Shown here piece by piece: positions 11,336 through 24,312 of a stretch of 64,000 bases of DNA (position 1 is its first letter; every line of letters starts with the position of its first letter). This DNA comes from Mytilus californianus (Eukaryota; Mollusca; Bivalvia; Mytilida; Mytilidae), in assembly GCF_021869535.1 (NCBI RefSeq), contig NW_026262668.1, positions 66,184,058 through 66,248,057 on the forward strand, in the 5' to 3' direction. The position numbers and the translations under genes were made by a program. The notes under the pieces are model-generated. The model saw only the letters and a list, made by a program, of their open reading frames with translations. It did not search any database and was not told where the DNA came from.

Positions 11336-12180
11336 AGAAGACATTGGTTTATGTCTTTTTATTTACTGTGATTTGACTAAACAAAAAGACCCAATTGAAG
11401 TATACTTTTTAGATATACAAAAAATAAATTTACTTTCCATCATTGTTAGAAAAGTAAGATTATTCATATATTGTGGTAGAAGTAGAGGTCAAATAGCATG
11501 GAGTCCTAAATGAAGTAAACAACTATTATATAGGTAAAATTATTATCGCATTTACTATAAAACCTACTGATGTAAATGTCAATATAATACTCGGTGGTAT
11601 ATTGATACAGATCGCAGACAAAGTCGTTACATTAATCAAATGTATATACAAGTATCCAGTGGATAGATGATACTCGCTAAAGAATTCACTAGAGTTTTAA
11701 TTTCTAGATTTGGTATGGTGTATCATATCGATAGATCAACTTTATTTACAATTAGTCATGGGTTTTTCTGTGAATATTAAGTTTGGTACTTTGACAAACT
11801 TCGAAAACATGCATTTTATGAACAATTGTCAACTTAATAATATGCAGTATTCTTCAATACCAGCAGACACATATCAAATCATAATCTCCAATGCTTTGAG
11901 AAAGACTTTGGTTGAATATTGCATGACATAATGTGAAACAATTTTATAGAGCAAACCAAAATTTATGAAAGAAAACCAATCAACCAAAATCAAATATGAC
12001 AGACAGCATCCAATAAGTTATTAGAACTATATCCAATATTTCATTTAGTGATACATCATTTTACAGAAGCAGCAGTGGTTAATATAGTTAAAACTCATGG
12101 CAGTGAGTTGAAAATTATTGTTACCATTATTTTGAAAATACAGACAGAAAATGCGTCCTTTTCGTGGTACTTTTCCTCGT
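11336..12180. other. No recognisable feature
   Basis: AT-rich. A 73-codon open frame at 11710-11931 has no recognisable domain and weak coding character. Confidence 0.4.
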
Positions 12181-12610
12181 TTTGTTCTTTTTGGTACATT
12201 GTACTTCCTATCACCTGTCTCAGTAGTTAACAACATTGTAGACAGTAAAAATAAGTTAAGTAGGATTAAAATATATATTTCATTTGTCGGATTTCATCAA
12301 CGAACTCTCACATGTTGGGTGCAACATGGGATGGTGGAATCAATAGGAAATCAACATATTTCATGCATTAAGCTTACGACCTATATAATGGGATAATTAA
12401 GTTAAATGAGTCAAATTTCTACAAAAATTTCTAATGATATTGGTATCAAAATTACAAATTTAATTCCCACCGTTATAACAAATAACACGGATACGAAATT
12501 GTATGAAAAAGTTCTCTTAGTGTATAATTTAAAGAGGAACAATTTAATAAATGTTTTTTATAGGAAACAAATAAGATGAGATTTTCAACTGCAATGAATT
12601 ACCGCTGAGA
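12181..12610 (+). repeat. 430-bp tandem duplication, copy 1
   Basis: Begins 'tttgttctttttggta' and ends 'accgctgaga'. The whole 430 bp is repeated immediately at 12611-13040 with about ten substitutions and no length change. A short imperfect palindrome 'catgttgggtgcaacatg' lies within it. A 60-80 codon frame crosses each copy, but 430 is not a multiple of three and no domain is recognisable, so I do not call a gene. Confidence 0.9.
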
Positions 12611-13040
12611 TTTGTTCTTTTTGGTATATTGTACTTCCTATCACCTGTCTCAGTAGTTAACAACATTGTAGACAGTAAAAATAAGTTAAGTAGGATTAAA
12701 ATATATATTTCATTTGTCGGATTTCATCAACGAACTCACACATGTTGGGTGCAACATGGGATGGTGGAATCAATAGGAAATCAACATATTTCATGCCTTA
12801 CGTTTACGACCTATATAATGGGATAATTAAGTTAAATGAGTCAAATTTCTACAAAAATTTCTAATGATATTGGTATCGAAATTACAAATTTAATTCCCAC
12901 CGTTATAACAAATAACACGGATACGAAATTGTATGAAAAAGTTCTCTTAGTGTATAATTTAAAGCGGAACAATTTAATAAATGTTTTTTATAGGAAACAA
13001 ATAAGATAAGATTTTCAACTGCAATGAATTACTGCTGAGA
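12611..13040 (+). repeat. 430-bp tandem duplication, copy 2
   Basis: Second unit, identical in length to the first, about 98% identical by eye, ending 'actgctgaga'. The sequence then diverges into unique AT-rich DNA. Confidence 0.9.
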
Positions 13041-16000
13041 TAAACGTATAATTGAGTTATATGTTCCATCAACTTTTATAAGGCATATATTGTAGTTTTC
13101 AAAACCGAAATAACCTACTTTTGTTACAAATAACAGATTATTTATTTATTTGATTGTTTCGCGCTGATAACAATAGAATGACCTCCTAGTGCTTTCCATT
13201 GCTTTGATCTGTAAATGAACATGGAAACTATTTGTCATTTTAATGGAAACATTATGTTTAGTCTCATAAATTGTATTGAACTTGTAGAATAGAATGCAGT
13301 CGATTTCGTTAATAAGGAAATAATTCAGAACATTGGCGTATTGTATAGTAGGTTGAAATCTGTTTTTCAAATATATAAACAACTCTTTCTTTATTGACAA
13401 AACAAGTCGACCGTATAGCGACATTATCAACATATACTTTATGGACGATTTCCTTTATTATTTTTACTTTTTTTTTTAAATCTATTAGTATGCATTATTA
13501 TATTGGATAATACATCTTATTTATGAATTATCTTTCTATGTCTACATAATAATCATATATAGATATAAATGTTGTCTCAATACTAACAGACGAATAATTC
13601 AATCATTATTATGGCAGAAGTAGTCATTTGAATACAAAATCTACATGTATTTTTAACTCATTCTCTGTTTCTTTACATAAGTAAAGTGAGTAAGATAAAA
13701 AGGTTATTCTGAAGACTAATTGATAGTGTTCTTATCGGTTATCCTCCTTGACATTTTATAATCATGAACAGTTTTAAATCGTAATAAATCACATATGAGT
13801 TTCTTTCTGGATGGCTATTTAAAATATTTTTTTAAGAAAACTTCGTTACAATGGTAGTTTTCTCATTCGTTGTCGACCCTTTCTGACAGACATAATTAAT
13901 AAACAGAACTGGTATTTGGAAGTTAAAAAATGAGTATTACTGCTTACTTATGTACTTTGTTCTGGCTTTATTATCGGTTTCACTTTAGATAACCGATATA
14001 AAACCTTTTAGTCTCCAGTTGTAAATCATTCAAATAATTTTATGCTAATCTCATTCGGGGTCAGATAAAGATGACGCTTTCAGTTTAATGGGTTATATCA
14101 GATCTGCATCCATCAAATAAAAACTGTTATTGATAGTATTTAAAAAAGAAGAAATTATAAAATAATTTACAAATCTTTGTTACATCCTAAACAGAATTTT
14201 GTAGCAAGTGCTAATACGTAATTAACGATGTTTCACAATACAAATTAATGTATGGTGGAACGGTAATACGCATTTTACCAGAGGCAAAGTTTTAACACTT
14301 GTTCAAAGTAAAATCCATAGAAAAGTTATAGACAACTTTATTATTCATGTCATTGCATAAATACATTGATAGCATTTATTTGTTCCGTTTGGTTCCGTTA
14401 AGTACCAATTCCTCAGAGCAATTGGAATTTTGCGAAACGAAACTGAACAGAATACTAATTGTTTATGTTGTTGCTGTTAGATATGAGTTTGAAATCAAAT
14501 ACAGACACATTTCATCGGAAACGGTCTTGTTATGAATTATTGCATTAGACATGCTTAGCTTGGGGTGTACGCATATGGATGTGTATATATTAGAATTGAG
14601 AGGTAATTTAATATTCTAATATTTTACTGAAAAATTCTAATTATCTGTTTCATTTCGTGTACATCTGTAATGCAAAGAATGTTGACAAGAAACATTATCT
14701 CATTCTTTAATTTTGTTTTTGAAAATTATATCTGGATTTTTATGTCATCCCCACTCCATATCATATTCCGTTCCGTTCCGGAAAGTACCGATTGTAACCG
14801 GCGAAAACAGAGTCTGAAAAATCAACACTTACAAATGTCGCACAACTCCCGTTCCGACTGAAAAAAGATAAATATTGTTCCAGAAATTTAAATATGTTCC
14901 GTAATTTATAAATTTATTCAATATGTAATAAGTTACATATAAGTATAGATACAATACAAAAAGTTGCAATATTAATATTAATGAGCTTTTTTTAAGGTTA
15001 TATGCGACATTGCAGGAATATCTCATGTTTATCGATTTCATTACCATTACAGTCAAGCATGATATTTTTGACATTAAGAAAATAGAGGCGCAAGAATATC
15101 GCCAGCAGACATATTTTGTCGCCCGATGAAATTAAAAATCGTATTTTTCAAAATTGTCTAAAAATAGCGCGGTTCTCGTTTCTATTTGCTTATCTTATTG
15201 ACTAAATTGCCTTTATTTTTTAGAGAAAAGATATTCTATATTAAAATCGGAAGTATTTGCCGGTTATTATGTATATTCAGTAAAACAAAATTTGACCGTC
15301 GAAAATAGTGCTGTACAAATGTATATAATAAAAAAATTGCAAATCTCCCGTACATGTATTACAAGGAATAAGTTAAACATTATGTAATCAAGATATATAT
15401 ATTTCTCTAACAATATACTTAGATAATATGCAGTTGCAAATTAGGAAAAGCCAAATTACTAAACACAAATCTAATATAACTTGAATAAACTAACATTTAG
15501 GGGTACATCTGCGACAATATGAAAAAAATCACTACAGCCCAAAATTAAGTACATGCAGTTTGAGCTGATGAACCCTTGTTGATCCTTTTCTCAGTAATTA
15601 TTGAGCCTTGTTAAGATTTCCTTAGTTTTTGTTTGTTACCCTGGTTTGTCTCTTCTTAATCGATTTACAAGATTTGAACATCAGTAAACTACTGCCTCCT
15701 TAATTGAGGTTATAATTGATATATCTACTTTACACAGTATTATATGTATTATTCATATTTTTTTTCACCGTACGCAAACAATTGACGGTATGTTGCGACC
15801 TTAATGGTCCAGTACAAAATATTATAACATTCTATAGTACAATAGATAATAAATGATTAATACGAAAGCTGTTAACAATGAACGTCATGCTTTAACAACA
15901 CCGTAAATGTTTATATCTGTAAGAACAGGGTTTCTGAAAAATAATAATAACATTTATTAATTGTATAGGATCATTTGTATTTTCAGGCACTTATTTCATT

Positions 16001-17474
16001 CATTATTCGACAGATGTATTCAGTAAATGTTATAGTTTTGTCCAATCGCAGTGTTAATATATATAAATGCATATCTATATATATTGACATAAGAAGGATA
16101 TATGAAAAAATGCCCACATTCGATATATCGAGACAAATGATCATGAAATAATAAGTCATGGTAGTCAAATAATATCATGATTTGATCGTTGTAGATCTGG
16201 TATCGGGTCGTGAAGATAATTCAATACAATTCGACTATAAAATCTGTAAGCTGTTATAAAATAATCCGTTGACGTTCTTTTATCGTAGGCAAAAATGTGT
16301 ATGTCAAAATTATTTATAACACCCAATAATACTGCGCACTAAGATAGTGAAAATATGTTGCACTTTATAATACAAAAGGCAACACATTAACCTATGCTAA
16401 TGATTAAAAAAAATATATTTCAAAATTTATTGTAATCGTATTAGAGAGTACAGCTAAGTGATAACGATTTGTATCGTTGAAAGGTTCTGATAATTTAGAC
16501 ATAAACTGGATTTTGTTAATTTTTCACCTTTTTGTTTGAAAAAGACCAGGCTACGTATTAAAGTGATCGTGGTGGGCAATGAGTGACCAAACTTAGTCCT
16601 CAAACAATTAGTTTTATTTACTAACTGATAGACTTTTAATTGGCTTTAGAGTGTGGTAACTAAAAAATGGTTTAAATGAATGATTTTTGTTTCTCCTGCA
16701 CACTCTAGATATTCCGTCGTGGTTGTCAGCCTATACGTTTAAATTGCTTTTTAGAAATCAATAACTTTGTCAAACCTTCATGGAAATTTTAAAACTTAGA
16801 AAGAAGATTCTTAATTATCCAGGGATAGCATCATGATTTGTTTTTTTTCATTATTCATTTGTTGCAATATTTTACGCTGGTAAATGCTTTGATTTTCTTT
16901 CAACAGTCAACATAAATGAAAAGTGTGCAGAAAAACATAATTTGAAACTTAAAGAAATTTGTCAAATATTCATTGAATTTTGCGAAAATTGTTCAGAACG
17001 TTTTTCATGATCATGGTGTATCTCATTGATAAAATGTCTTTTCAGTCTTAAGTTAAGTTTATAAAATCGGAATAAATTTGTTAAATCATTAAGAATCATG
17101 AAGAGAAGGTTTTTGTCAACAGACACCAATTGCAAAACGATTAGCATAAGTATAACTTTATTTAATATTCGGACTTATCTCCGTTAAATTTCTCTGTAAC
17201 TGACTTTATGGTAGTTTCTAAAAAATAAAAAAAAGATATACATTAGAAAATTGCCAAACAACTCCACTTGGCGTTTGATCATAAAGCACAATCTCATTCA
17301 GAAGGGTTGTGAGTAATAGCGATTACAAAAGATATTACACTAGCATTGCGGTCATTATCATGGTTTGGTTGATCGATACTATGAGTCTGTTTCTCAACTC
17401 ACGAGAGACGCAGTTTGGTGGTCCTAAAGATCTGACATACAACAATGGTTTTTGCAGCCTTTCGCAGTTTTTTT
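13041..17474. other. Long AT-rich interval without genes
   Basis: I see no domain-bearing ORF, exon series or repeat that matches elsewhere in the window. The longest frame (13146-13433, minus, 95 codons) is low-complexity. A small cluster 'ttccgttccgttccgg' sits at about 14766-14781. Confidence 0.5.
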
Positions 17475-17504
17475 GTCACCACAGACACAGACATAGCGAA
17501 TGAT
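17475..17504 (+). repeat. Short inverted repeat, left
   Basis: 'caccacagacacagacat' followed by 'agcgaatg' is the near reverse complement of 19108-19136 (about 24 of 27 positions). The spacing of about 1.6 kb could be the ends of a decayed inverted-repeat element, but I cannot define target duplications. Confidence 0.4.
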
Positions 17505-17854
17505 ATTTACGGATTTACAGTTATGAACATTAATGGTCTAAAGGTATTCCTTTTGCTGTTTTGATTTTAGGTTTTAGATGTTGATATCGGTATTCAACAA
17601 ATATTTTGCCTCTTATTTTATTTTTATAAGTAGGCAATTTTTATCCAATTTTTGCCTTTTAGAATATAATCTAGAAAAACTGAAAAATACATTAATGTCT
17701 ACAACATAAACAAGTAATGTTTCTCACTGTGACACCGTAAAATTTCACAACTTACTAAATTCTAGTACAATAATATCTGATTTCTGGTTTACAATAAAAA
17801 CAAATAACATAATGAATAATACGCTAACAATAAGTTATTTTTCGTTTTGTTCCG

Positions 17855-17945
17855 TTGATTCATAGCGTTTGATTTTGTCAGTTTTTATGGACTTCCTCTT
17901 TTTGGTTTGCTTGTTAGTTCAGTATTTTTGTTATACTTTTTATTT
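17855..17945 (-). repeat. Family C repeat fragment, reversed
   Basis: 'gcgtttgattttgtcag', 'ttttatggact' and 'cagtatttttgttat' are, reversed, the order seen at 54358-54430. Fragment only. Confidence 0.5.
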
Positions 17946-18766
17946 TTTTATCCTGCTACACCAGTGAGTTAATGCTACTACACTAATCACGTTCAATTCA
18001 TACCAAAAACTTTTGGCCCTAAGAAGTCTTGATTACAAAGGAACTTGTAATTCGCGTGTTTGTTTACTTAGACGTGGAAAAATTGTGTTTTTATCTAATA
18101 GATTGAGTTTCATTAATGGCAATGACGAACCGACATTTTTCATCTTTGGACAGATTTGATGCAATGAAGCTATATGAATGCACTTTTCACTAACCATCGT
18201 ATAATATAATCATTCTTCTTAAGTATTCTATAAGTATTGTTGGTAGGATATTGATCTGGAATTCTTATCGTTTAATCTAGGAATTCAGCTTCCATTCGCA
18301 AAATTAAAAACAATTACCGTGAAACGCAATACATTATCCCCCATTACCACCCTCTTCCAAGGATTACATGAATTATTAATTATTTTTTAAATAAAACGAC
18401 AATAAAACCCACATTTCACAGTAATGCATGCGAAATCACATTTATTTTAGTACGTTTATTAGCAGATAATTGTATGACTGAGCAAATGTATTTCAATCAA
18501 CCAAGTTGAAAGGTGTGATAAAACTGCCATAGAGATTAATTCTTATAACGTGTCTCACACGTTTCAGATTTTTTAAATGAATTTCTTTAAAATAATGGTA
18601 AATAAAACTATCTACGATTCAAAGAAGAAGATAGAAAATATCTCATATTCGTCTTTTGAAACATGGTTGGTTTAAATTCTAGATACAATTAAGAAAGTAT
18701 AATTCAATGTGTTCATCATGTTCATATATTTCCTAAACGCACAAGTGTAGGTTAATAAATATAAAT

Positions 18767-18865
18767 AAGAAGATGTGATATGAGTGCCAATGAGACAACT
18801 CTCCATCCATAAAGTCAGAGATACCAATTCTTACAGTTTATGGTCAAAATCAATAAACATTCAAC
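18767..18865 (+). repeat. Family A repeat, 5' fragment
   Basis: 'aagaagatgtgatatgag' followed by 'tgccaatgagacaactctcc' matches the start of the copies at 46553 and 54911. It breaks off after about 100 bp. Confidence 0.7.
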
Positions 18866-19107
18866 AGCACTAACTGTTATATTGATGATAGTAATTTTTA
18901 TAATTAAGAATTCTCTTTTAATACCTAAAGGAATTTGGTTAAAATCTAATATTTATTGCAATAAATGTCCTTTTCTAGTTTTGGGTATTAAAGTTTCACA
19001 AGGGAAACCTTAGACAAAAAGTTACGACAATAGTAACGAGTGTTAGATCCCTGTTGTTAAATTTTCCTTTTCTTTGGTAATTCTTACAGTCTTTTATATG
19101 TATATAA

Positions 19108-19136
19108 GTCGTTCGCTATGTCCGTGTCTGTGGCGA
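19108..19136 (-). repeat. Short inverted repeat, right
   Basis: Reverse-complement partner of 17475-17504 ('gttcgctatgtccgtgtctg'). Confidence 0.4.
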
Positions 19137-19689
19137 TATTTTAGGTTTCAATGAACGTAATATATGTACAACTGACAAAATTTTTAATCAGGGACATATT
19201 ATTTTAAGCCTTTGTTAAATTAAATTATAGAAACATAGATTTGAATTTGCAAACGAGATATCACATCATAGGGTGTGCAATTAGGTTGTTTTAGTGTCAA
19301 TAATGAAATAAGCTCCATGTAAATTTATTGCTCCTTTTAACTGATTCTCAATTGTTATTTATTTAACACTGAGATCATTGAACATTGTCTTTATAGGTAC
19401 TTGCATTGATTATTTTGTTATAAATAAAGAAAAATATTATAACTTATTTTACATTTATGAACACTTATGGTCCGATATTATGTTAATAATCTTATTTTGG
19501 CATTGCACATTGTCATGTTTTTCTTTAACTGTGTATGACGTCTATATACTAAATCTGATTGATATTTTATTCTGGAAAAAAAATGAAGTATTATTAGTTG
19601 TAATTGTCTTTAACTAGCTTTCAGTAATTGAGGTGATACTCTTCGATCGGTCATTTGTGTCTATTGTGTTTTTGTTAGTTAATTTATGT

Positions 19690-19985
19690 GTTCCGTTTCG
19701 ATCTATTGTTTCAAGCCTTTTCCAACTAATTTGTACAGTTTGTTCTTATATGTTGTGCTGTTACTTACCACTATCCCATGTTAGAGGAGGATCGAGCGCT
19801 CGCAATCATGTTCACCCTCGTCGCTTTCTGTATGTGCCTTTCCTACATGTAAGTCAGGAGCCTGTTATTAAGTGGCTGTCGTTGGTTGCTGTCCGTCATA
19901 TCTATTTTTCGTTCTTTGTTTTATCATAAATCATGTCGTTGGTTTTTCTTGTTTGCATTGTGGTTTTTTCATGAAAAGGGCTTTT
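19690..19985 (-). repeat. Family A repeat, 3' part, reversed
   Basis: The reverse complement aligns with 63610-63810: 'tcaggagcctgttattaag' corresponds to 'ctacaggctcctgactt', 'gcgctcgcaatcatgtt' to 'acatgcttgtgagcgc', and 'tcccatgttagaggagga' to the 'cctcccataacttggga' region. The 98-codon plus-strand frame across it is a by-product. Confidence 0.6.
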
Positions 19986-20724
19986 TAATAGTAATTATTT
20001 AGTACACTTGGCACAAGTTTCGTATGCTGAAGACTCATCAAAGGCTTCCAATGAAAACAGTTGAAAAACCAAATCAAATCATGAAATTTAAAAAGATATA
20101 TAAAAAATGTATATTACTATAAAAACAGTATAATTTTCATTATAGTATTTTCCACAAAGCAAACAAGTATACACATGATATTTCTTTTAAATCTTTCCTT
20201 TGACTCACTTTATTTTTTGTAATTATACCATTCTGGTATTCCGTTTTCTTAATACCGATTGGCTTATTGACATTGCAGTATATAATTTCAAAAATGAAAT
20301 TACGATGAACTGTGTTTTGAATTTTAAATCCAATAACAAAATATAAATCATGGAAAGACAACTATACACTATTTTGTAGATCCTCTGTATATAGTTTTAA
20401 GGATAATGGGTAAAAGCTAAAATTGGTAAAAAAAAATTTCAGTTACTATCGCTTGATAATTTCCCCCATTTAGGATTTTTGTAGGTTGAGAAGGGATGGA
20501 CACTTTTGTTGTTTATAGTTTCTGTTAATCATGGTTTGTAATTTTTTTTCTTAAGATTATCATAATAGTCCAAAAATTAAGAAAAAAATCAACAACAAAC
20601 AATTCGTCAATTTATGGCTATATCTTCTGTAAGGAGTCAATTGATAGTTTCAGTTATATTTCTTCGGAAAATGTCTGTACAAAGTCAGGAATATGACAGT
20701 TGCTTTCCTTTCGTTATGTTGGCT

Positions 20725-20820
20725 GATATAGTTAAGCGTTTGATTTTGTCAGGTTTAATGGACGTCTTAATTTTTATTTATTTTTTACATTCGAGTTCGG
20801 TATTTTTGTTAATATCTTTT
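20725..20820 (-). repeat. Family C repeat fragment, reversed
   Basis: 'aagcgtttgattttgtcag', 'ttaatggacgtc' and 'tcggtatttttgttaat' repeat the pattern of 17855-17945. Confidence 0.5.
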
Positions 20821-21961
20821 TAATATGTTTGTTTAGATCTTATATTTCTGATCTTTTTTGCTATTTAACATTTTCCTTTTTTATCTATTTACTACAGACA
20901 ATGTTTACAAGCAAAAAGGCAAAATGCCGTTATTTGGTCAACAAACATCGTTAAAAGAGAACTACAACTCCTGTTAGAAGTCAATAGATTATTTCAATCA
21001 TGCAGGCATTTTCTGTAGATCCTGTATTACAGATCATTTTTGCTGTTATAAGGATTTACCTCATATTTTTGTTTCCAAGATATTAACCGAAAGCGTTAAA
21101 ATTTGGCCAAATCATTACATTAATCTATTGTAAGTTATGATGTAACATAGAGGAACGATATATGGTTGAATATATTGTCAAACTGTAGTCACTGACAAGA
21201 TTGGGAATGTAGTAATTTGCATGTGATCTTGAAAAAGAGAGAAATGTGGACTGTGAACAATGACGAATACTGTATGTATAATATGAATAGTATATAAATA
21301 TTGCATACGGTTTTGTTTCTAATTGTATAAAGTCAAACACGAAATTTTCTTTAAGTTTTCAATAACAAAACCTAAATGATAAGAGTATTTTACTGACCGT
21401 TTCAGTGATTCTTCTAATAAATGACCTTTTTACGAATCTACAGTTATAGTTTTATCATACCACCTGTAGACTTCTATGAATACAAAATATTTTAAAAGAA
21501 TATCATTCTTTAATTTGTCAGAGGATTTTACTTTACCATGATTTAAACATACATAAGTTTGTCATATTTTAATAAAGTCTTCCTTTCTATATCGGATTTC
21601 AAATACTATTCTGCAGTTGCATGCTTAGCTTTAATTTAAAGTAAAAAAAATATATTTATACATACATAGAAGTGTTATCATTTATCAGCAAAAAGTTCAG
21701 ATTTTGGCAATTAAACCAGCAAAAAGATAGTGAAGCCATTCATATTGCCATACAAAAGCAGTGATAATGTATCAATTTGATGATAGAAAACTAAATGCAA
21801 TTAAGATGCCATTCCAAATTCTAAAAAAAAACATCTTCTGAAAGTGTTACTGCATCTGGAAAATTTGAGATAATGACACTACTCTAGTTTTATCAAGACC
21901 AATTGCTCTTTTAAGAACAAGCGAAAAGATAAAATAATTATTTATTACTTCTATGTAAATT
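20821..21961. other. No recognisable feature
   Basis: AT-rich, no defensible gene or repeat. Confidence 0.4.
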
Positions 21962-22018
21962 AGATGTAGACGTCTCATATCTTCGGGCTAACGCCCTCGG
22001 ATATGAGAAACCTACATA
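21962..22018. repeat. Compact hairpin-forming palindrome
   Basis: TCTCATATC and GATATGAGA form a 9-bp stem around an inner GGGC/GCCC stem, flanked by a further matching ATGTAG/CTACAT pair. Total span about 57 bp. It could be a tiny foldback or MITE remnant. The interval to 22460 shows nothing else. Confidence 0.6.
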
Positions 22019-22464
22019 TAATACATGTTTTAGATTGCAAAAAAGTCCACATCATTTGAAGAAAGAATCTCCATACTCAGATTACAGAATACTGACTGAA
22101 ATACTATATGTCAACACTTTGTCTTCAAGGCTTGTGAGCGAAGCTTCAATACATGATTTTAATCAGATTACATATTACTATACTTTTTAAATTGTATTAT
22201 CTTTAGAAATAAGTGAATGCTATCTATATTTGATTATGCTAAAAATCCTGAGGGGAAATATTCACTGCTCTGCAAGTTATCTGTCAATTTTCTAATTGTT
22301 TTAACTCTGAAATCAATATATTTGTCTTTGGTTGGGTAACGTTGTATAACAAAAAAACAAATGTCATGAACATTATCACACAGTCCTTGACGTGTTCGTC
22401 ATTAACTGCAAAACCTTCAGAGTTTAGAAGGTCATAATAAATCTGCTATTGTGAGAAGAGTGTA

Positions 22465-23010
22465 TAAAAGAGAGGCGAAAGATCCCAAAGGGACATTCAA
22501 ACTCATATGTAGAAAATAAACTGAAAACGCCATGACTAAAAAAGAAATAGACAAACAACAGTGCACAAAACACAACATAAAAAACCAAACCAAGAACATA
22601 TCCGTTGTCATCTATGATACAGATATTCCATAACGGTCAACCAATTCATGATAGCGTCCGTAAAATTTACGAAGGGATGATTTCAACTTCACCACTTGGA
22701 ACCATTGGTTTAATAGCTTCTTTGTGAGCAGCAACCCTCTATCAAGAAAATCATGATAGGAAATACAAGCCCTGGAATATCGTGTCAACTTGGAAATGTA
22801 TACTCCGTATGCAGGCGCTGCTGGAATGTTGCTACATAAAAATGGAAAGTTCACAATTGGGAAACTGAAATCATCTCTTTTTCCGAAATGTTTTGCTTTC
22901 AACCGACCCTCATTGTCAATTTCTAGATGTAAGTCAAGATATGCGGCAGACTTGATTGTATCTGTTGTATCCTTTATCTTAAGTTGGATAGGATAGATGT
23001 ATAAGGATTA
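22465..23010 (-). pseudogene. RT retroelement 3' fragment, long open frame
   Basis: The minus strand is open from about 23000 to a stop near 22612. It reads KIKDTTDTIKSAAYLDLHLE, then IDNEGRLKAKH, FPIVNFPFLCSNIPAAPAYG, VYISKLTRYSRACISYHDFL, DRGLLLTKKLLNQ, and finally KFYGRYHELVDRYGISVS. This is the thumb/C-terminal part of the RT, downstream of the missing catalytic palm. The 3' trailer (family B, 22465-22605, with 'gacattcaaactcatatgt') follows. It is the best preserved copy of this family in the window but is 5'-truncated, as is usual for target-primed insertion. The arrangement (YLDL..., LY/KxDDF, YGVYIS) recalls Penelope-like elements; clade uncertain. Confidence 0.75.
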
Positions 23011-23074
23011 ATGGCTCGGCAAAAGAAAGTGTCTTATGTGTATATTTCTGCACTGATTAAGATTAACGAAAATA

Positions 23075-23145
23075 TGTTGCTTAACGTCCAGTGCAAGACA
23101 ATTTACAATATATCATGCATATGCAGGATCAAACGAAATAAAACA
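23075..23145 (+). repeat. Short dispersed repeat fragment
   Basis: 'cttaacgtccagtgcaaga' with 'catgcatatgcaggatc' resembles the piece at 62384-62460 ('ttaacgtcaagtagaaa', 'catattcaggccg'). Very diverged. Confidence 0.35.
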
Positions 23146-23394
23146 ATAATTAAATTAGGTAGAATGTTCAAGAATAGTCGACAAGGATTAGGTTTTTTTG
23201 GACTGTTATAAAAGAGACAACATTTTTCTCCTGCTGATTGTTAAATTAGCACTTTTATGAACAAATGGCTTGGGAATCGCCAAAGATAGGGAACTGGACT
23301 AGACGTCTTGGTGTTTAGGGTTGTTCCATTTGCTGCTGCTTTTAGTGTCTGACGGGAGAAATCTTTGCGATTATTTTGCAATACTCCAGTCCAC

Positions 23395-23620
23395 CGATGT
23401 GCGAGTGGTCTAAGTAGTTCACTACCCTGAGGTTGTGAGTTTGAATCCACACGTGGCAGGTGCGTTCGATTCCATTTTTAATTGACTATGATTGCCAGTT
23501 TTCCTGACTAAAGTCGGTGGTGCTCTTCGGGCATTCAACCTCCAGCAATAAAAACTGGCTGCCACGATATAGCTAATATGCTAAAAGTGACGTTACAACA
23601 CCAACAATCAAACAAAACCA
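23395..23620 (+). mobile_element. tRNA-derived SINE
   Basis: A tRNA-like head includes a box A region 'gcgagtggtctaagtag' and a box B region 'gttgtgagtttgaatcc'. A body containing AAAACTGGCTGCCACGA and 'agtgacgtt' follows, with a tail 'caccaacaatcaaacaaaac'. The same design and core appear at 789-1035 on the other strand. RNA polymerase III promoter boxes are internal. The copy has drifted (GTTTGAATCC instead of GTTCGAATCC). Confidence 0.8.
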
Positions 23621-24312
23621 TGCAGTTCACATTGTTTATTATGACATGATGATGTTATTTGGTTAGTGCACATTGATCGCTAAATTGTTTATAAATATTT
23701 GTTTATCCTTAAATATATTTTCCTCTTACTAGTTCTTAGGGGACATGCAGCAGTTGGAAAAATCGAAATGGAAATGTTACATAATTATTGTTTCATAAAT
23801 TATAGAGGATTTTAGTATTTTAACTAAGTAAATAAATAATGATTTTTTTCATTTTTTAGAATTGCTGATTGGTTTGCTGATTTTGCAGACAAATTTTGAT
23901 TGATATATATTTGCAAGCTACTTTGAAGACTATTTACTTGTCAAATATATTTGAAGGTTGCCTATGTTTGATGAACATGCGAAGTCCGTTAATTTTGGTT
24001 GGTAAATTACATGCAATTTTTTTAAAGTGTTATGTAATACTTCAGCATTTCATCACAATTCATTACTCATGACTGAGCAACTGATTATTGACTTGACAAG
24101 TTTCAATTAGGTGCATTTTATTGAAACTGTATTCTAATCAATCAAAACTGCGAAATTGATGCAATAAATATTCTTTAACTTTAGAAAAACTGTTTTCACG
24201 GATCTGTTAATGATCACATTTGTATAAACAATGATAATCAATAAAAAGAATTACTTTACAAATCTGATCTTTGCATCTCTTTCGCTCTCTCTCTCAAACC
24301 AAAACAATAACA

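Noticed and set aside
11083..11344. Lys/Arg-rich 66-codon ORF and opposing 82-codon ORF
   Set aside because: Both lie in a family B trailer fragment that recurs near dead RT copies.
12151..12826. Duplicated 65-81 codon ORFs as a paralogous gene pair
   Set aside because: The 430-bp unit is not a multiple of three, substitutions show no coding bias I can see, and no domain is recognisable.
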